Shown one piece after another: positions 34,310-47,400 of a stretch of DNA of 64,000 nucleotides. Each line of letters opens with the position of its first letter. Position 1 is the stretch's first letter. Below the pieces are notes generated by a model, which worked only from the letters and a program-made list of their open reading frames with translations, searched no databases and had not been told where the DNA came from. The stretch is from Rhynochetos jubatus (Eukaryota; Chordata; Aves; Eurypygiformes; Rhynochetidae): NCBI GenBank assembly GCA_027574665.1, contig CM050655.1, positions 8,055,170-8,119,169 on the forward strand, written 5' to 3'. A program made the position numbers and the translations under genes.

Positions 34310-36100
34310 ACTGCAAGGAACACCGAGCGGAGTCTTTCAGCTTTGACATATGAGACATCTGTTACAATATTGCAGTTTTTCTAAATTAAATATTAGGAAA
34401 AATTAAACCCAATTGTGGTTCGTACTCCTATGGAAAATATTTCTGTTCAAAACAGTCCCTCCACGCTAAATGACTTAAGTAACTGAAAACACAATAAATA
34501 TGCAGCAAGTTAAAAACCCAGATTATTCAGGTTTTAAGGCTTATAACTAAAAGTGGTTTAATGTTTCATGCCTAATAATAGATTACTCCTATCACATTTC
34601 TAACCTTTATTTCTACCAGCTTTGAAGTCCAGCCATATAAAGGCTGTTTGTAGAACCACACGAAAGTTAAAGCAAATATAACTCAGAGTGATTCATATGA
34701 ACAAGAATTTGCAATGAAGGCAGAGGGTTTTTTGTGTCTGTATCAAAGGAAATGAAATGTTTGCAATATTTTCCAGTTGATAAATGCATTAAAACATTTT
34801 AGTTGTGTAGTATGAACATTGCTGACATAAACAGACTTTGACCTGAAACAGATTGTATTAAGCTCTGTGGGGGAGGCGGCATTAAAAGAAATAAAAATAA
34901 AAATTAAAAGAAATTCCTAGATTTCAAAATCTGCCACAAGGTCGCTGCAGTCCTTAATTAGCTGAATACATTAAGAGAAAGCTAGAACACAGATTCTGTA
35001 AAGAGAGCAAATGTATGTTTAATCCTCTGTTCTTTGCTTACAGATTACCCTTTCAGAACGAGCAACCTTATTTTCTTTTAAAATATCTATTTACCTTTTT
35101 GAGCTTTGCATAGCAAAGCAGGGTTTTCTTTTCTTCTTTTTTTTTTTTTTTTTTTTCCCCCCACTGTTGCAAAAGAAATTAATTTGTTGCTAGTTGCTAT
35201 GCATTGGCAGGATTTCTGCATAAAGAATGTAAGCCATCTATCTTTGTATTCAAGATATAGTTAATCTGGCAGTTAAAATACTTTGGAAACATTTTGATGA
35301 CTTATCTGGAAAAGTAGCTTTGCATTTTCAAAGAAAACTCAGAACAGTATTGCAAGGGGAAGATAAAAGATATATGAAGTGTTTGTTCCAAGCGATACTA
35401 TTCATTTAAAGATCAGAATGTAACCCCACCCAAGCAATTATTGTGGAAAAACAAGACAAAATTCCTTATACAGCTTTCTGACACAGCCTTTATTTGGGAA
35501 ACAAAATAACTATATTACAGTTATAGTCTAATGGATTGCAAGCTGTTTTATTAGAGTCAGCTGAATCCTGTTTAGCATAAAAAAGAACTCTGTTTGCTAT
35601 CAAGAACACATTTACATTAATATGACTTTGACAAAGTAAAATAAAATCGCATTAAGATGATGTAAGTAGATAAGACAATGAAATCTCTGTGAGATAGTTT
35701 TGGCACACCAATTAGAGTCAAGTCCCTACAGGAAAGAAATGTATTTTTACACCAAGTATCCATGTGGTTTTGAGTGGTAGAGTGGCCACAATTAATTCCA
35801 TGCTTACAATATTTCCAGCAAGGGAAAAGAGAAAGTTTGTTGTTATTATTATTTTTATTTTTCCCTCGAAAAGGTAAAAATTCTGATCAACGACATTTTT
35901 ATTCGCAATAATACAAACAAGTTTTGTTCTCCGCACTAGCCTGTAATCATCCTGATTATTGCAAGGGACTTTCCAATATAGAGCAGCTGAAAACAAGGTT
36001 TTAGATTACATGGTAATTTAGGAATGCATGAAAAGCCAAGCAGTCACCATAATAGAGCGCTGCATAAACTTCATGGCTTTTACAGCAAAACATAACATAT
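34310..36100. promoter_or_regulatory. long AT-rich block, candidate conserved elements
   Basis: About 1.8 kb of AT-rich complex sequence has few CpG and no transposon signature, including CTTAATTAGCTGAATAC near 34,955 and a T20 run at 35,137-35,156. Composition suggests one or more conserved elements; no open frame worth calling. Confidence 0.3.
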
Positions 36101-36799
36101 GTTTTGTGATTCATTCAAATGGTTCTTCAGGGTTTTTTGGTCAAAAAAACTATGTTGAGCTCTAGTAGTCGTCCTATAGTTAGGGAACCTTACTCTCAAG
36201 AATCCACGACGACACCCCCCCACCTCCCCACCCCCAACTTTGATGTCTCTCTTTTTAGTTTGGCCGTTAAAAGGACGGCAGTGATGGATGGTGATATTGC
36301 TGTGGATTTTATGAGTAATCAGGCCTTGGCAGCCACAATATTTCTTTTGTAGTGAAACTTTAATATTCCTTTGGCCGTGCGTAAACTTTTTCTGCTTTTG
36401 GAACCGCGTTACACAAGCTACTCGCTAAGCATTACAAAAACTGTTATTACCCAAAAGTTAGCGCTTTATTTGAACACCTGACAGGGTGAAGCGCCCCCCC
36501 TCCGTCCCCAAACACACGCAGCTCGGGTGTACCAGCACTTCTGTGCTCGGACACCGCTACCTTCGGAGGAGGACGAGGGGAGGAAGGCAGCAGGCTGGTG
36601 CCAGACCCCCGGCCGAGCCCCGTGCACCGCCCAGGGCACCCCCGGAACCCCAGCTCGCACCCCTTTCCCATGGTTTTAGTGAATTTGCTGCAACAAACAC
36701 CAGGTGTCTCCACTTAGCTGGGCTACATCTTCAAAAAGGAGCCTGCTACCAAAAAAATATAAGGAAAAAAATACATTACGGTTGTTCTTTCCATCGTTT

Positions 36800-36905
36800 C
36801 CAACGTGCCTGCTGCGAGGCTGCGCGCGCGAGGATGAGGACGCGCCTACGCGCCGATACTCCCGCGCCGGGACGGCGTTTTATTTTGTCGCTCGATACGC
36901 CTGTG
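36800..36905. promoter_or_regulatory. small isolated CpG cluster
   Basis: A short stretch dense in CpG (for example CTGCGCGCGCGAGG and GACGCGCCTACGCGCCG) lies between AT-rich flanks, about 16.5 kb upstream of the ARID5B ATG. It may be an orphan CpG islet at an enhancer. Confidence 0.4.
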
Positions 36906-39900
36906 TCAGGCGAGGCAGGACTTTCCAGAGTTTGAAATAATCCAAATTCAATCACTTTAAAGCTGCTACAATATGCAAGTCCTGGCAGCCGTTTTAAATT
37001 AATGGAACATCAGATGTGCTCTGATCCTCTCAATTTCCTTGGGCAAGGGAAATTCTGCTGCGGTGGCGGCGGGAGGGGGAATATAAGGCTATCGGTAAAA
37101 TAAACGTCAGCTTTTGTCTGCTGATAAAAAAAAATGCATACAGCAAAAAAAGACACAGTATTTATCGCTCCGTAATTAAAGTGTATTTCTATAGGCAGTA
37201 AGGATTGTCGTGGTGGTTTGGGCAAGCGAACACTGCGCAGTCCGATCCACGTGAGTGGGCGGTAAGTCAAACCAAAATACAAAATTGCCTTTTACTGGGG
37301 GTTTTACAAATAAATATTTTGTTTGGGGGTAGATATTTATGTTCTGCGCCTGCTGGTGTGTTTGTCAATAAAAACATTAGAATGCCAGCCTCGAAAGCCC
37401 AGTCCCAGGGCGTGGATGGGATTGTGGCAGGAACTGGGGGGAAAAAAAAAAAAAAGACAAAATGAAGAACCCCGTAGCAAGGTGCCAGGCCACGCAAAAG
37501 CACTTGGTTTGGGGTTAACTTTGAAAGCGTAAAGATTTGTCGGGTTTGTCAAAAGGTTTGCAGACTTGAGATTCTTTGATCAAACCTGGGCTGTGTTTTG
37601 AGGAAACCTGTACTGGAATACGGTTTTCAAGATGCAATGCAGTGGCTTTGCTTTTGAAATACAAACAAGCCCCAAAATTCAAAGCAAGGCTCTGAACCTT
37701 TGCACAAGCTTTTATGGTGCATGGGTTTTGCTGCTCTGTGGGGCTTATCACCCAGGGCTATGTCCTGGCTACAAGGGCCCATGTTTCATAAAGTCTTTTT
37801 CCTGAAAGAAAAATACAATACAAGCTGTAAAAGTTAAATTGAGGACAAGGTACTTCTTTAATTCTGATTTTTCAGCTATTTGCTTTATATAAGGAGAGCC
37901 TGGCTGCTTCTGCACTAACTGGGACTCGCATTTGCCAGACAGTATGTTTTAAGTTATTTTTAAAAATGCTGGGTTTTGAAGAGTCTTAAATCCTTTGATG
38001 TAAATGAAAATAAAATCATAGTTTGGAACCTAACAGAGACTTTTAATCTTGATCTCAAAAGCATGAATCATAGTACAGCATAGAGTAAAACTATTTTCCG
38101 TCCTCTGCACTCACCTTCTCTACACACACTGATATTTGATATTTATAGGTGGCAATTAGAGATCTCAGGTAGTCCCACTGCCTCGTGCCAAGCTCTGCAC
38201 ACAGTTGCTGCCTCACAGCCCACGGCTGAGGTTTCTACAGCCTTGCTGTTTTCCTCATTTAAATATGACATTTCAAGCAAGCCTGATTAAAACAAAGCAA
38301 AGCAGAAGCGAAATGTCTCAAATTCCAGGTGCGTAACGTTATGGCAACAAAACTTCGACTCATTACGGCCTCAGAGGAGGAAAAACTAGTGGCAAGGTGT
38401 GGCATTGCAATAAAATTAGAGGAGAAACTTCTCCCATAGCCACCCTGGAAAACCCAGCCATCCTTTTCTGCCAGAGCTGAGGCAGAGCCCGAGCCCAGCC
38501 CAGAGAAAGCCCAACTGACCGGCTGCTCTCCCAGCTCTCGGAAGCGCAGCCAGTGCACGGATGCCAGGTTTCCAATACTGGGTAAAGAACAACCAGCTGA
38601 AATACACTTTTTAAAATCAGATTTTCTTACTGTAAAGTTCTGATTTGATGCTGAAAGGAGAGCATCCCCTCCCAAATCTGCCAGAAGCAGCAGCCTGTCC
38701 CTTTGCCTGCCTGGAGTAGGGGTTAGCAGCTGCCGGGGTGCTCCCTTCGGAGAGTCACTTGGCGGGGCAGCAGGTACCAAAACCCATTGCCTCTTTCAGC
38801 GGTCCCCAAATTAATGAATTCCAGTACGTGTTTACAAGTTGTGCTGGCATTGCTTTCCACAGTTACACCCAGCACCAAACCACGACAGCACAAACGATCG
38901 AGATGTACGTTCCTCCTACCTGTACGAACTGGGCATGGAATCCCCACGTCTGAATCCTTCTGGATTTAAAACTCTCCATCACTTCCACTGGAGTTTTTAA
39001 AGCAAAGAATTTCAAGATTTGTCCCTAAATAAAAAGCGCCAAATTAATATAACAACATGGTGGAGTTTCCATTTACTGCACACCACAGTCAAGATATTCA
39101 GACTTATGGCTCCCACTGCAATTGTAATTCAGTTTCCTTGCTCATACATAATGTTTTTATCTACTCTGAATGGGGTTATCTTCAGTTCCTTAACAAGCCC
39201 ATATAATTCAACTGTCACTGTTTCCATAAGAACAATACCTTGGAATTTCCTGCTTTTAATTTGGACTAACTCCTGTCTACAGCATCGCATTAATGGTGCT
39301 TCCAACGTGTGCGGTGACTACAAAATCAATCATTAAGCACGCGTTACATATATATTTATAATGTTCAAGTACCATTTGTAGAGCTAACATCTCAAAGTAA
39401 TGTCAGGATCTCACCTTGATACTGGGCTGCCACGTCTCCGTTTCAGGCTTTGCAGCTGGGCTCTTCACTGCGAAGGGAATCCTCTTGCCCAAGCAGGCGG
39501 AGAGGACAGATAGGAGCCTGCCTCAAGTCCTTTCCTTACCTTTTCTGCCACGATGACTTCCTGCTGCCTGACCACAGGAAGGTGGTGGCCCTCAGGACAG
39601 AAACGCCTTCAGGCACACGCGGCAGCATCCTACCTGCCGCAGAAACACGTTAGGGGAGCTCACCCAGACACCCCACTGCACTGAGCCGTGCCCGGTCCCT
39701 GGGGGGATGTTGCTATCGGTGTCTGTTTTGCAAGGAGGCGTTTCTGTTTCGCAGCTGAGACCTGAGACATCTCAATTAGCCAAACAGTAGCGTACGGACA
39801 GATGACCGTTTGTATTTTTGCCTCCCTTACTCCAGGCCTGTTCATTCATTGCACTCCTTTTAATGACCCGGAACCATGTGCCCCGAGCCTTGCCCACTTT

Positions 39901-42900
39901 TCCCCGGGTGCATCGGTCGGTCTAACAGGAGATGTTACCTTCCCCTAAGACACCGCTTTGGAGTTTCACCATTCGTTTTGTGGCATCGAAGGCGACCTCC
40001 ACTTTGACTGTGCTCATACTTGGCAGTTCTCCTGAGCTTCAGGAGACCAACAGCTCTTCACAGAAGAGCAAATATTATCTCCCCCTGGACCCAGAGTGCC
40101 CCCCTACACACCTGCAAGCCAAGCTGGCAAGGCGAGGCATCAGGACACAGCAAAAGGCAAGAGAGGTCCAGCACACCGCAATCTGTATCAGCATAAATTC
40201 TGGCAATGCAGCATCTCAAAAAGACCTGATAAACCTCCCTTTCTGGGTTTCCTCCCTCAAAAGCACGGGTCCTCAATTCAACGTACAGCAGGGTCAAAAT
40301 ATGGATGCTGGCTAAGCAGCCCAAGAGCGATGCGTTGCTTCATCCCTCTTCCCCGGCGCCGTATCCTCACCCCAAAAATTTTCAAAAACTTTGACTGTAC
40401 TTGCGAACCACGAGTGTCCTAATTTGCGGAGTAAAGAGAACTGGGGATGAAAATCAAGATGGACAAAATGCTGGGGTGGGTGATCTCCAGCACAGCTCCC
40501 GGGGGGACCACACTGCAAGCTGCCCTCCATGGGAAAGCAAAAAAAGGGCAGGCGGCAGGCTGAGGGGCTCAGGGCTATCTGGGCAGAGCCAGCACCACAC
40601 ACAGCATTAAAAACACTTGTTGTTTCTGGAAGGATCTCAGCCTGGGGCCCACTCTTGTTACGCTGCTTATAGGGAATGGCTCTCACCCATTATCTCCTGT
40701 TCACTTGTGATCAATGGCCCTATGGAAAACGGGCATCAATAATGAATAAGTAGCAAATGATGTGCTCTATCCTTCCAGCCCGGGCTATACAGAAGACCGT
40801 CAGGTGGTACAAATTACCTCACCTTAGTCATGTGGATTTTTGCCATCTGGGAATCTGGCCCGAGCTTCACTTGGTTCACGAAAGAATCAAACCATACAGC
40901 ATCACTTCTGAGCTGACGGCGCAGGGAGAACACAGTTTCCACACAATCTGACTGGAGGGGGGGTAAGGCTTTTTGCGTTAACTGGATGGCACAAGCTCGG
41001 TTTACCAAGACTGCAAAAAATATCCAGCCGCAGGGAGGCCACTGCTGGCTTGGCTGGGGCTCTGGCACCAAAACTCTGCACGAACCCGAGCTTTAGAAGG
41101 GCCTGCGAGAAGATATGACAGCCCACCCAAGGCTGAGCAGGCAACGCCAGCGGCACAGCAGAGACGCATATGTGCCTAAGCATAGCGAGGAGGGGCAGCC
41201 TGGCACTCGGGAAGGTGCGGGAAGCTGCACTGCACACGCGGGCACAGCTATCGATAGGGTGTTGCTGCTTTGGCACCTCTTCCTAATTTACTTAATTTCT
41301 ATTTATACCATTCTGTACCTGCTCTGAGCCTTTATCAGACACTGACATGTTTTGTACAGAGCCAAACTTCGGAAGGAGGCTTTGGAAAGAAGGCGTTTAA
41401 GGGGAGCTTAAAAACACCAGAGCAGTGGGAAGGGCCGTTGCCCAAGCGAGCGTTGGCCACTGTAGCTGTGAAAGGGCAATTAGGCCAGGTTTCCCAAGGG
41501 CTAGGCCAGTGCTCTCCCACCTGGGGGAGGCAGGTCCTTGAGGGTCTGTGGAACATGCTGGAGAGTGTGTGAAGGCTAATGGGGAAAAATGAACCCTGTT
41601 GAGAGCAGCTTTCCACACCGGGGTCTGAACCTCCAGCGGAAAATGGTGGTAGAGGTCTGCAGATTGACAGCCAAAGAATGTCCCAGCCCTGTCTCTGGGG
41701 CAGCGAGTAACCGTGTCCAACCGATGAGTACTTCCAAAGTAAGCTGCTTCATTATTGTGATCACACTGCAAAGCATAAGCAGAGGGTGGGCTGTAACACT
41801 TTCTTTGCTTTGCCTCCATCTGTGACCCAGGGACACGCTTGTTGTGGCTTGGCTGGAGGTCACACGGAGCTCCTGAGAAACAGCTTCTAGGGAAATCTAT
41901 ACACGCCGTGTCTGAGCAGCCCTGACCGACAGGGTCGGTGGTTAAAACTCCGAGAGCTCAAATACAAGTAGCAGATGAGAAGAACACAGCTGCTGATGCT
42001 GACATGTTGCTGGCCTTACGGAACTATGATAAACAGCTGGAAATGCACGTGATGCACTGGGGAATAGGGATGGAGGGAAGAATTTCAGGCTCGCTGGAAC
42101 ATCACAAACAGAAAGGCGATGAACTGAGGACGCCAAATTCTTCTTTTGCAAATCATTCCTAGATCTTTCACTGCTTCATACCACAATGGGCTTCAGTCCC
42201 CTGGTTTTGGAAAGACGCATACGGCAAGGCTGCAGGCTTCCAGGCCGGCCAGGCATCTGCGGGCATCCTCAAAACCTCCCAGTACAGCAGTAACATCTAA
42301 GGTGGATGGATATCTTCAGGCAGAAGGAAAGAGAAACCCTGTTTCCCTGTGGATGACTGAGGATAAGATGCAGAATGGGTTTACGGTGGAAAATCTCCCT
42401 TCTTGGAGGAGCTTTTTTTAGTTTTGCTTTTTCCCCTGGAATAATTACACTGTTAGCAAGTCCTCCATGCAGAGCATCCCCAGACTTCAGAGCACGCTGC
42501 TCCCTGCACAACTCCAAGGCCAGGCTTGGCACTGACAGCTGTAGGACTTCTCTTCAGGCTATCCCCCAGGAGGGCCAGCTACTGAAGCACCAAAAGTCCT
42601 GTCTAGGGCTGCCTTAAACCTGGGGAGTTTATATCTGTATTTCAACGTCTTCTAGTGTTGTCCTCTGCCATAAGCTGTAATTATTGCTGTTCTGAAGAAA
42701 GCTTTTGTTCAATACAACTGCCTACTTCATGATGACATCATCCAAGACTGGGGAAAAAAGCCCAGCCCGGAGTAGTCAGGCATGTGATGATGTATAAATA
42801 GCACTGACAGAACAATATTATAAACTCTATTGGTACAGCTGAGATAAAAATAGCAGGTTGCTGATTCATCTAAGATAACGGCTAGAGGGACGGCATGAGG

Positions 42901-44206
42901 TTCAGCTACAATAAACCTCCTCAGCTAAAAGCGTATTACTTCACCATGAATCAGCTGCTCAGATCTTTCATTCTTTTCAGAAGAGCGCCTCTCTCTTCCC
43001 ATCTCAGCCCGCCGTGACCGAACACATGAAATATAGGGCCCGATTTTATGGCTGCTTCCCTTATGCTGAAACACGCTGCAGCTGGGGAGTTCTCTAAGGC
43101 CGTGCATGCACGCAGGCAAAGCAGAGGCGCTCCTAAAACCGCTTGCCAAGTGCTCCGTAGCAGCAAGGCTCGTGTTATTGTTCACAGCTATGTTCCTACT
43201 TTGCCCGCCTCTAGAAAAACAAACAAGGGACCATTATGTCAATAAAGCTGGAAGTGCTGAACCAGACTTGCGACACCTCTGAGTCTGTAACGACTAGGTC
43301 ATTTTACGGCTTTCAGTAAGGTACCTGCGAAGTCAAGCACACATCCACATACGATGTGCTTTTCCAACGGACAGAACGAAACCTCACACACCAAGCCTCA
43401 AAATACAGGAACTGAAGGAAACAAAGAAGCCAAGAGATGGGTGACTTGCTCCTTGGAACACATCAGCAGGGGTTACTTGCGCTCTCCCTCACACGGCCCA
43501 CGATTTATGCTCGTGTTTGAGATGATAACTTTTTAAGGGTCTGGACCCTAACATCAGCCAAGTTGATGCTATGCCCCCTCTCCATAGGAAGACCGTGGAT
43601 GAAACTACATGGACTACAGCACCAAAAATGAGCGCTAGAGCTACAAATTCAGTGGCAGCTGCTCTTGGGAAGCAGAGTCTCACACTGCAGCGTGTCTGCT
43701 TCCAGAGCATGCATCCCAGTGACAAGAAGCTGCCTGGTGTAGGATGCTAACTGGCCACAGATAAACAGGTGGCTCCAGGAATCCCTCTCTTGTGGCAAAT
43801 TCTCACCCACGATGTGGCCACTGTATTTTCAAACACAGTTAAAAGAGGTCTTAACTGTTTTAACTTTCAGTTTTAAACACTACAACCATATGGCAAAAAG
43901 AAGCACAGGGAATAAACGGGAACTTGTAAATAGGAAGATTATGGGGTTTCTTTCCTTTCACGTTGGGCAAGCTCCTCTGCAATCAGCGTAACGCTGCTCG
44001 GTGCCTTGACCAGGGCTAACGGGTAGAGCCAGGACACTCACAGCCTGCTCCTTCACCTCCTTCACAACTGTCTCTCCCCCACAAAGCCTCTTATTGCTTG
44101 TGCACCACCTTGTGACCTTTGCATAACGATGGCAACGTCTCTAGCAGTACAGGAGAAGGTGGGTCACTCTCTACTTGTGAACACCTTCCTGCTCTTCTCA
44201 GGCCAG
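36906..44206. other. intergenic sequence without recognised genes
   Basis: Mixed composition, with an A14 run at 37,442-37,455 and an AT-rich stretch near 39.0-39.4 kb. Open frames up to 173 codons (38,259-38,780 minus) have no family resemblance or splice context. Apart from a TATA box at 42.8 kb I see nothing specific. Confidence 0.65.
42729..42801 (+). promoter_or_regulatory. candidate promoter: CRE-like palindrome plus TATA box
   Basis: ATGATGACATCAT (42,729-42,741) contains TGACATCA, one base from a CRE, and is an inverted repeat around a central A. About 50 bases downstream is TATAAATAG (42,793-42,801). The spacing fits a TATA promoter reading to the right, but no recognised transcript follows. 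Confidence 0.25.
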
Positions 44207-44498
44207 GCTCTTCTCAGTGGTGTCCAGTGACAGGACTGGGGGCAATGGCCATGAACTGGAAAACAGAAGGTTCAACCTGAACGTGAGGAAACCCTTCTTC
44301 CCTGTGAGGGTGACAGAGCCCTGGGACAGGCTGCCCAGAGAGGGGGGGAGTCTCCTTTCCTGGAGACTTTCCAAAGCCGCCTGGACTTGTCCCTGTGTGA
44401 TCTGCTCTAGGGGATCCTGCTCTGGCAGGGGGGTTGGACTAGATGATCTCTAGAGGTCCCTTCCAGCTCCTAGCACTCTGTGAATCTCTGTGAATCTG
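44207..44498 (+). mobile_element. CR1 LINE, 3'-end fragment
   Basis: This is a 5'-truncated chicken-repeat-1 retrotransposon in plus orientation. Recognisable parts are GGCTCTTCTCAGTGGTGTCC, then GGGTGACAGAGCCCTGGGAC, then TTGGACTAGATGATCTCTAG followed by AGGTCCCTTCCAGCTCC. It ends in two copies of the octamer CTCTGTGA/ATCTCTGTGA-type tail, the usual CR1 terminus. The 5' limit is approximate and may reach 44,170. It holds no intact reverse transcriptase; the open frame across it (from 44,217) is not a gene. Its presence is the best evidence that the DNA is from a bird or a close sauropsid relative. Confidence 0.92.
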
Positions 44499-47400
44499 CT
44501 GGATCTCCATGGACAGTGGGTGACACGAATAAGCTCTCCTCAAATCAACGCATTTGCTTTGCTATTTGTCACCCCTGATTCCACTTCCTCGTAACCTACT
44601 AAGTTTCTGCGTGCCAGCAACTCAAGTCCACATTCTGTTCCTCAACAGCGGGACCTTACACTGCGATCATCATCCACATGAGCGTCAGCTACACGGACGT
44701 GGACATACCAGCCCCGTTAGAGCAGCTCGCTCTGTACAAGTAGAGCGCGTTATCTACTGACTGCATCTTGGCTTGCGTCAAAGCTAAGTTGCTTGTTTAG
44801 GAGCATTAAAATGAGCAAGGCTTATACAATTATGGAACTTTATATTAATTTTTAAAACTTGCAGATGTTGCAATCTCTACGTATGGGAATAGCGCCAAAT
44901 GTTACGATGGCGGAAAAAAATTCATATTGGGTGGGTTTTATAAGGAAGCAAGCAAGAAGAGGAAAAATCTTACCCTACCACTATCAAGGCATGACATGTA
45001 TCTGGTGTTGCACGCCTCTTTTAGTTAGCAGCTTTGCATTTCTGCTAGCGAGTTAATCATAAACCAATAAAATGGTGTATGGGGGGATTGATAACAAAAA
45101 GCCCTTATTTGCTTTTGAGCTATTTTTATACTCACTAAATCCTTCCTGCTATGCCCAGAGAAGGCCTTTGCTGCACATGAGTTTCAGCAAGCAATGACAG
45201 CAGTGACTCTACATGTCTGCTGCCACCTTCCTCTGGGGCGAGCCGCGCTGGAGCGAGCATCCCTTTGGGATGCCACTGTGCCGCTGCACAGCATCCCCAA
45301 GAATTTGCAGCTCTAGCGTTATTTTGGCTGAGGTTGCTGGTTGATCAACATGCTGAGGTGCTCTGCAGAAAGCATTTAAGTGACGCTCAGTGATCTACAT
45401 AAGCAACATATGGTTTATATTATGTAGATCTCCTTTGTATTCCGATTGCATGTCAGTACGGGCAGAACCTACTGATGCTGAGACCAGCTTCAGCTTTGAA
45501 GCTCGGGACAATAACAACATAACCTGCTATTTGTTTATGTTAGCAATAAAATCTACCGGCAACTATGATTTGATCGTGGCCTTAACAAGAAGGCTAGCCA
45601 AAGGAAACCTTCTCAATAAATAGGAGATGAAGGAAGCGGATGGGTTGTCTGTGGATTTTCTAAATCTAGTCCAAGAAGCTGATGGTTATTCTTAAAGTCT
45701 TAAATTATTTTAGACCCCAGCTTTCCAAAGATTGCTTGGAGGATAAAGAGCGATTGTAGCATTCGCCTGTCCCTAGGATAAAGGTTTTGAGAGATGGAGC
45801 AGAGCCAAACACCACAATTGCTGTTTTCCTGAATCCATCAGAAGCAGCCGAGGAGCAAGGTTGGATGCACTGCCCCAACAGGCAAACGCACTGCCTAAGC
45901 AGGCAATTTGAATCTTGGGCATCTCTTCCCCAGCATCTCCACCAGTGGTGAACCTGCAAATGTAACGTGCGCTCACCACAGCCTGGCTTGGTGGCTGTTA
46001 CAACAGAGCATTCCGGTAACACCGTAGACTTACGGGTAAGACTCCCAGTGCAGCGGCACAATTTATTCCCATTTCCAGTTGAATGGAGTCTTTCTGGTTA
46101 TTTTTACAGCATTGTGTAAGGGGGTTTTCCTCTGCTGCACAATAGGGAAAAGCTCCTAACAAGTTCCTGAAATGCGTTGTGAAGTTAATGTGGTTTATTC
46201 TCTGTCATCAAGAGAGTGATACTGGAATGAATGAAGGTCAGTATTTTTTCTCAAATTTTCTTAATATTCAGCCCTCATACGGCATAAGGGACTAAGCTCT
46301 CAATTACACAAAGGCAAATACAGAGAAATCCGTCAAAGTCAATAGACTTATTTTGGACACCTGAGTAATTTGTCCCTCGGCATGATTCAGTCTCCAAAAT
46401 CCACTCTGAATGTCCATAACGACTGTTTGCTATTCACTTACATTTTTAGCTCTGTTATAATTCTAATTTTTTCCATGTTTCACAAATAGCTGGAGTCAGT
46501 TTCTTTCAGATGATGCTGTTTCCCCAGCTTGGCTTCCCTATGAATAACCTCCATCATCACTATGCTACTTTTGCTCAAATGTTTCATTCTTAACAATAAA
46601 CATCTATCCCAGATGCCTTATTTTCAGCTTCATTAAATGTTTTACTAGTTCATCTTGAGTCACGTCAATATTTACCTTGGACACGGTTCCGTATCCTTCA
46701 GCTTCTAATACCAGAACTCTCCAGACAAGCTTATTGTTCCTGGCTTGACTCCTCCAAGTCGCAGCTTAAAACTTTTTCTGACGTACTAAATAAGATGCAA
46801 ATTCACCCAACTATTCGCTTCGCTGCCTGCTGCCAGCTATGCCTGTTCCAAACACCTCTGAACTGATTTACCTCGATTTCTGTGTACGCACAGGTCCCAA
46901 ACCTGTACCCAGTTACTCTGAGGTCATTTCAAAGCCAGTATATAACAGCAATTAGCAGAAGAGAAAGCAGAAATCAGGTATCGACCTTTTGGGCATAGTA
47001 CCACAACGGACTATTACTACGGACCTTTTGCATGCCAGAGAAAGGGTGACGGGAAGCCAGGAGAGGATGCCAGCCCCTGCACCTTTGCGTTGTGCTAACC
47101 TGGATGTTTTTCTGAGAGATGGGACTGCGTTTCTCCATTCCAGCTCTCCTCCCTGCTCCTGGCCAGCAGGACCAATTTGTGCTAAGCCTTCTTGTACTCT
47201 TGTGCTGAGCAGGTCAGAAGAAACCGTGCAAAATAGCGAGCAGCAGCAGGATGCCACGTTCACCAGACAGGGGGGCAGCTGCAGTGTGGAGGTAACTTCT
47301 CTGAGACTATCAATAACATAGGTAATGGGAGTGACAAGGGGGGAGAGGTGGTGTTGAGGATCATACTGGAGGAATACAGAGTCTAGCAGGGGGTGAAGGC

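Noticed and set aside
38259..38780. 173-codon minus-strand frame
   Set aside because: No recognisable family or conserved motif; probably chance.
44217..44453. 78-codon plus-strand open frame
   Set aside because: It lies within the CR1 3' end and is a by-product of the repeat, not a gene.
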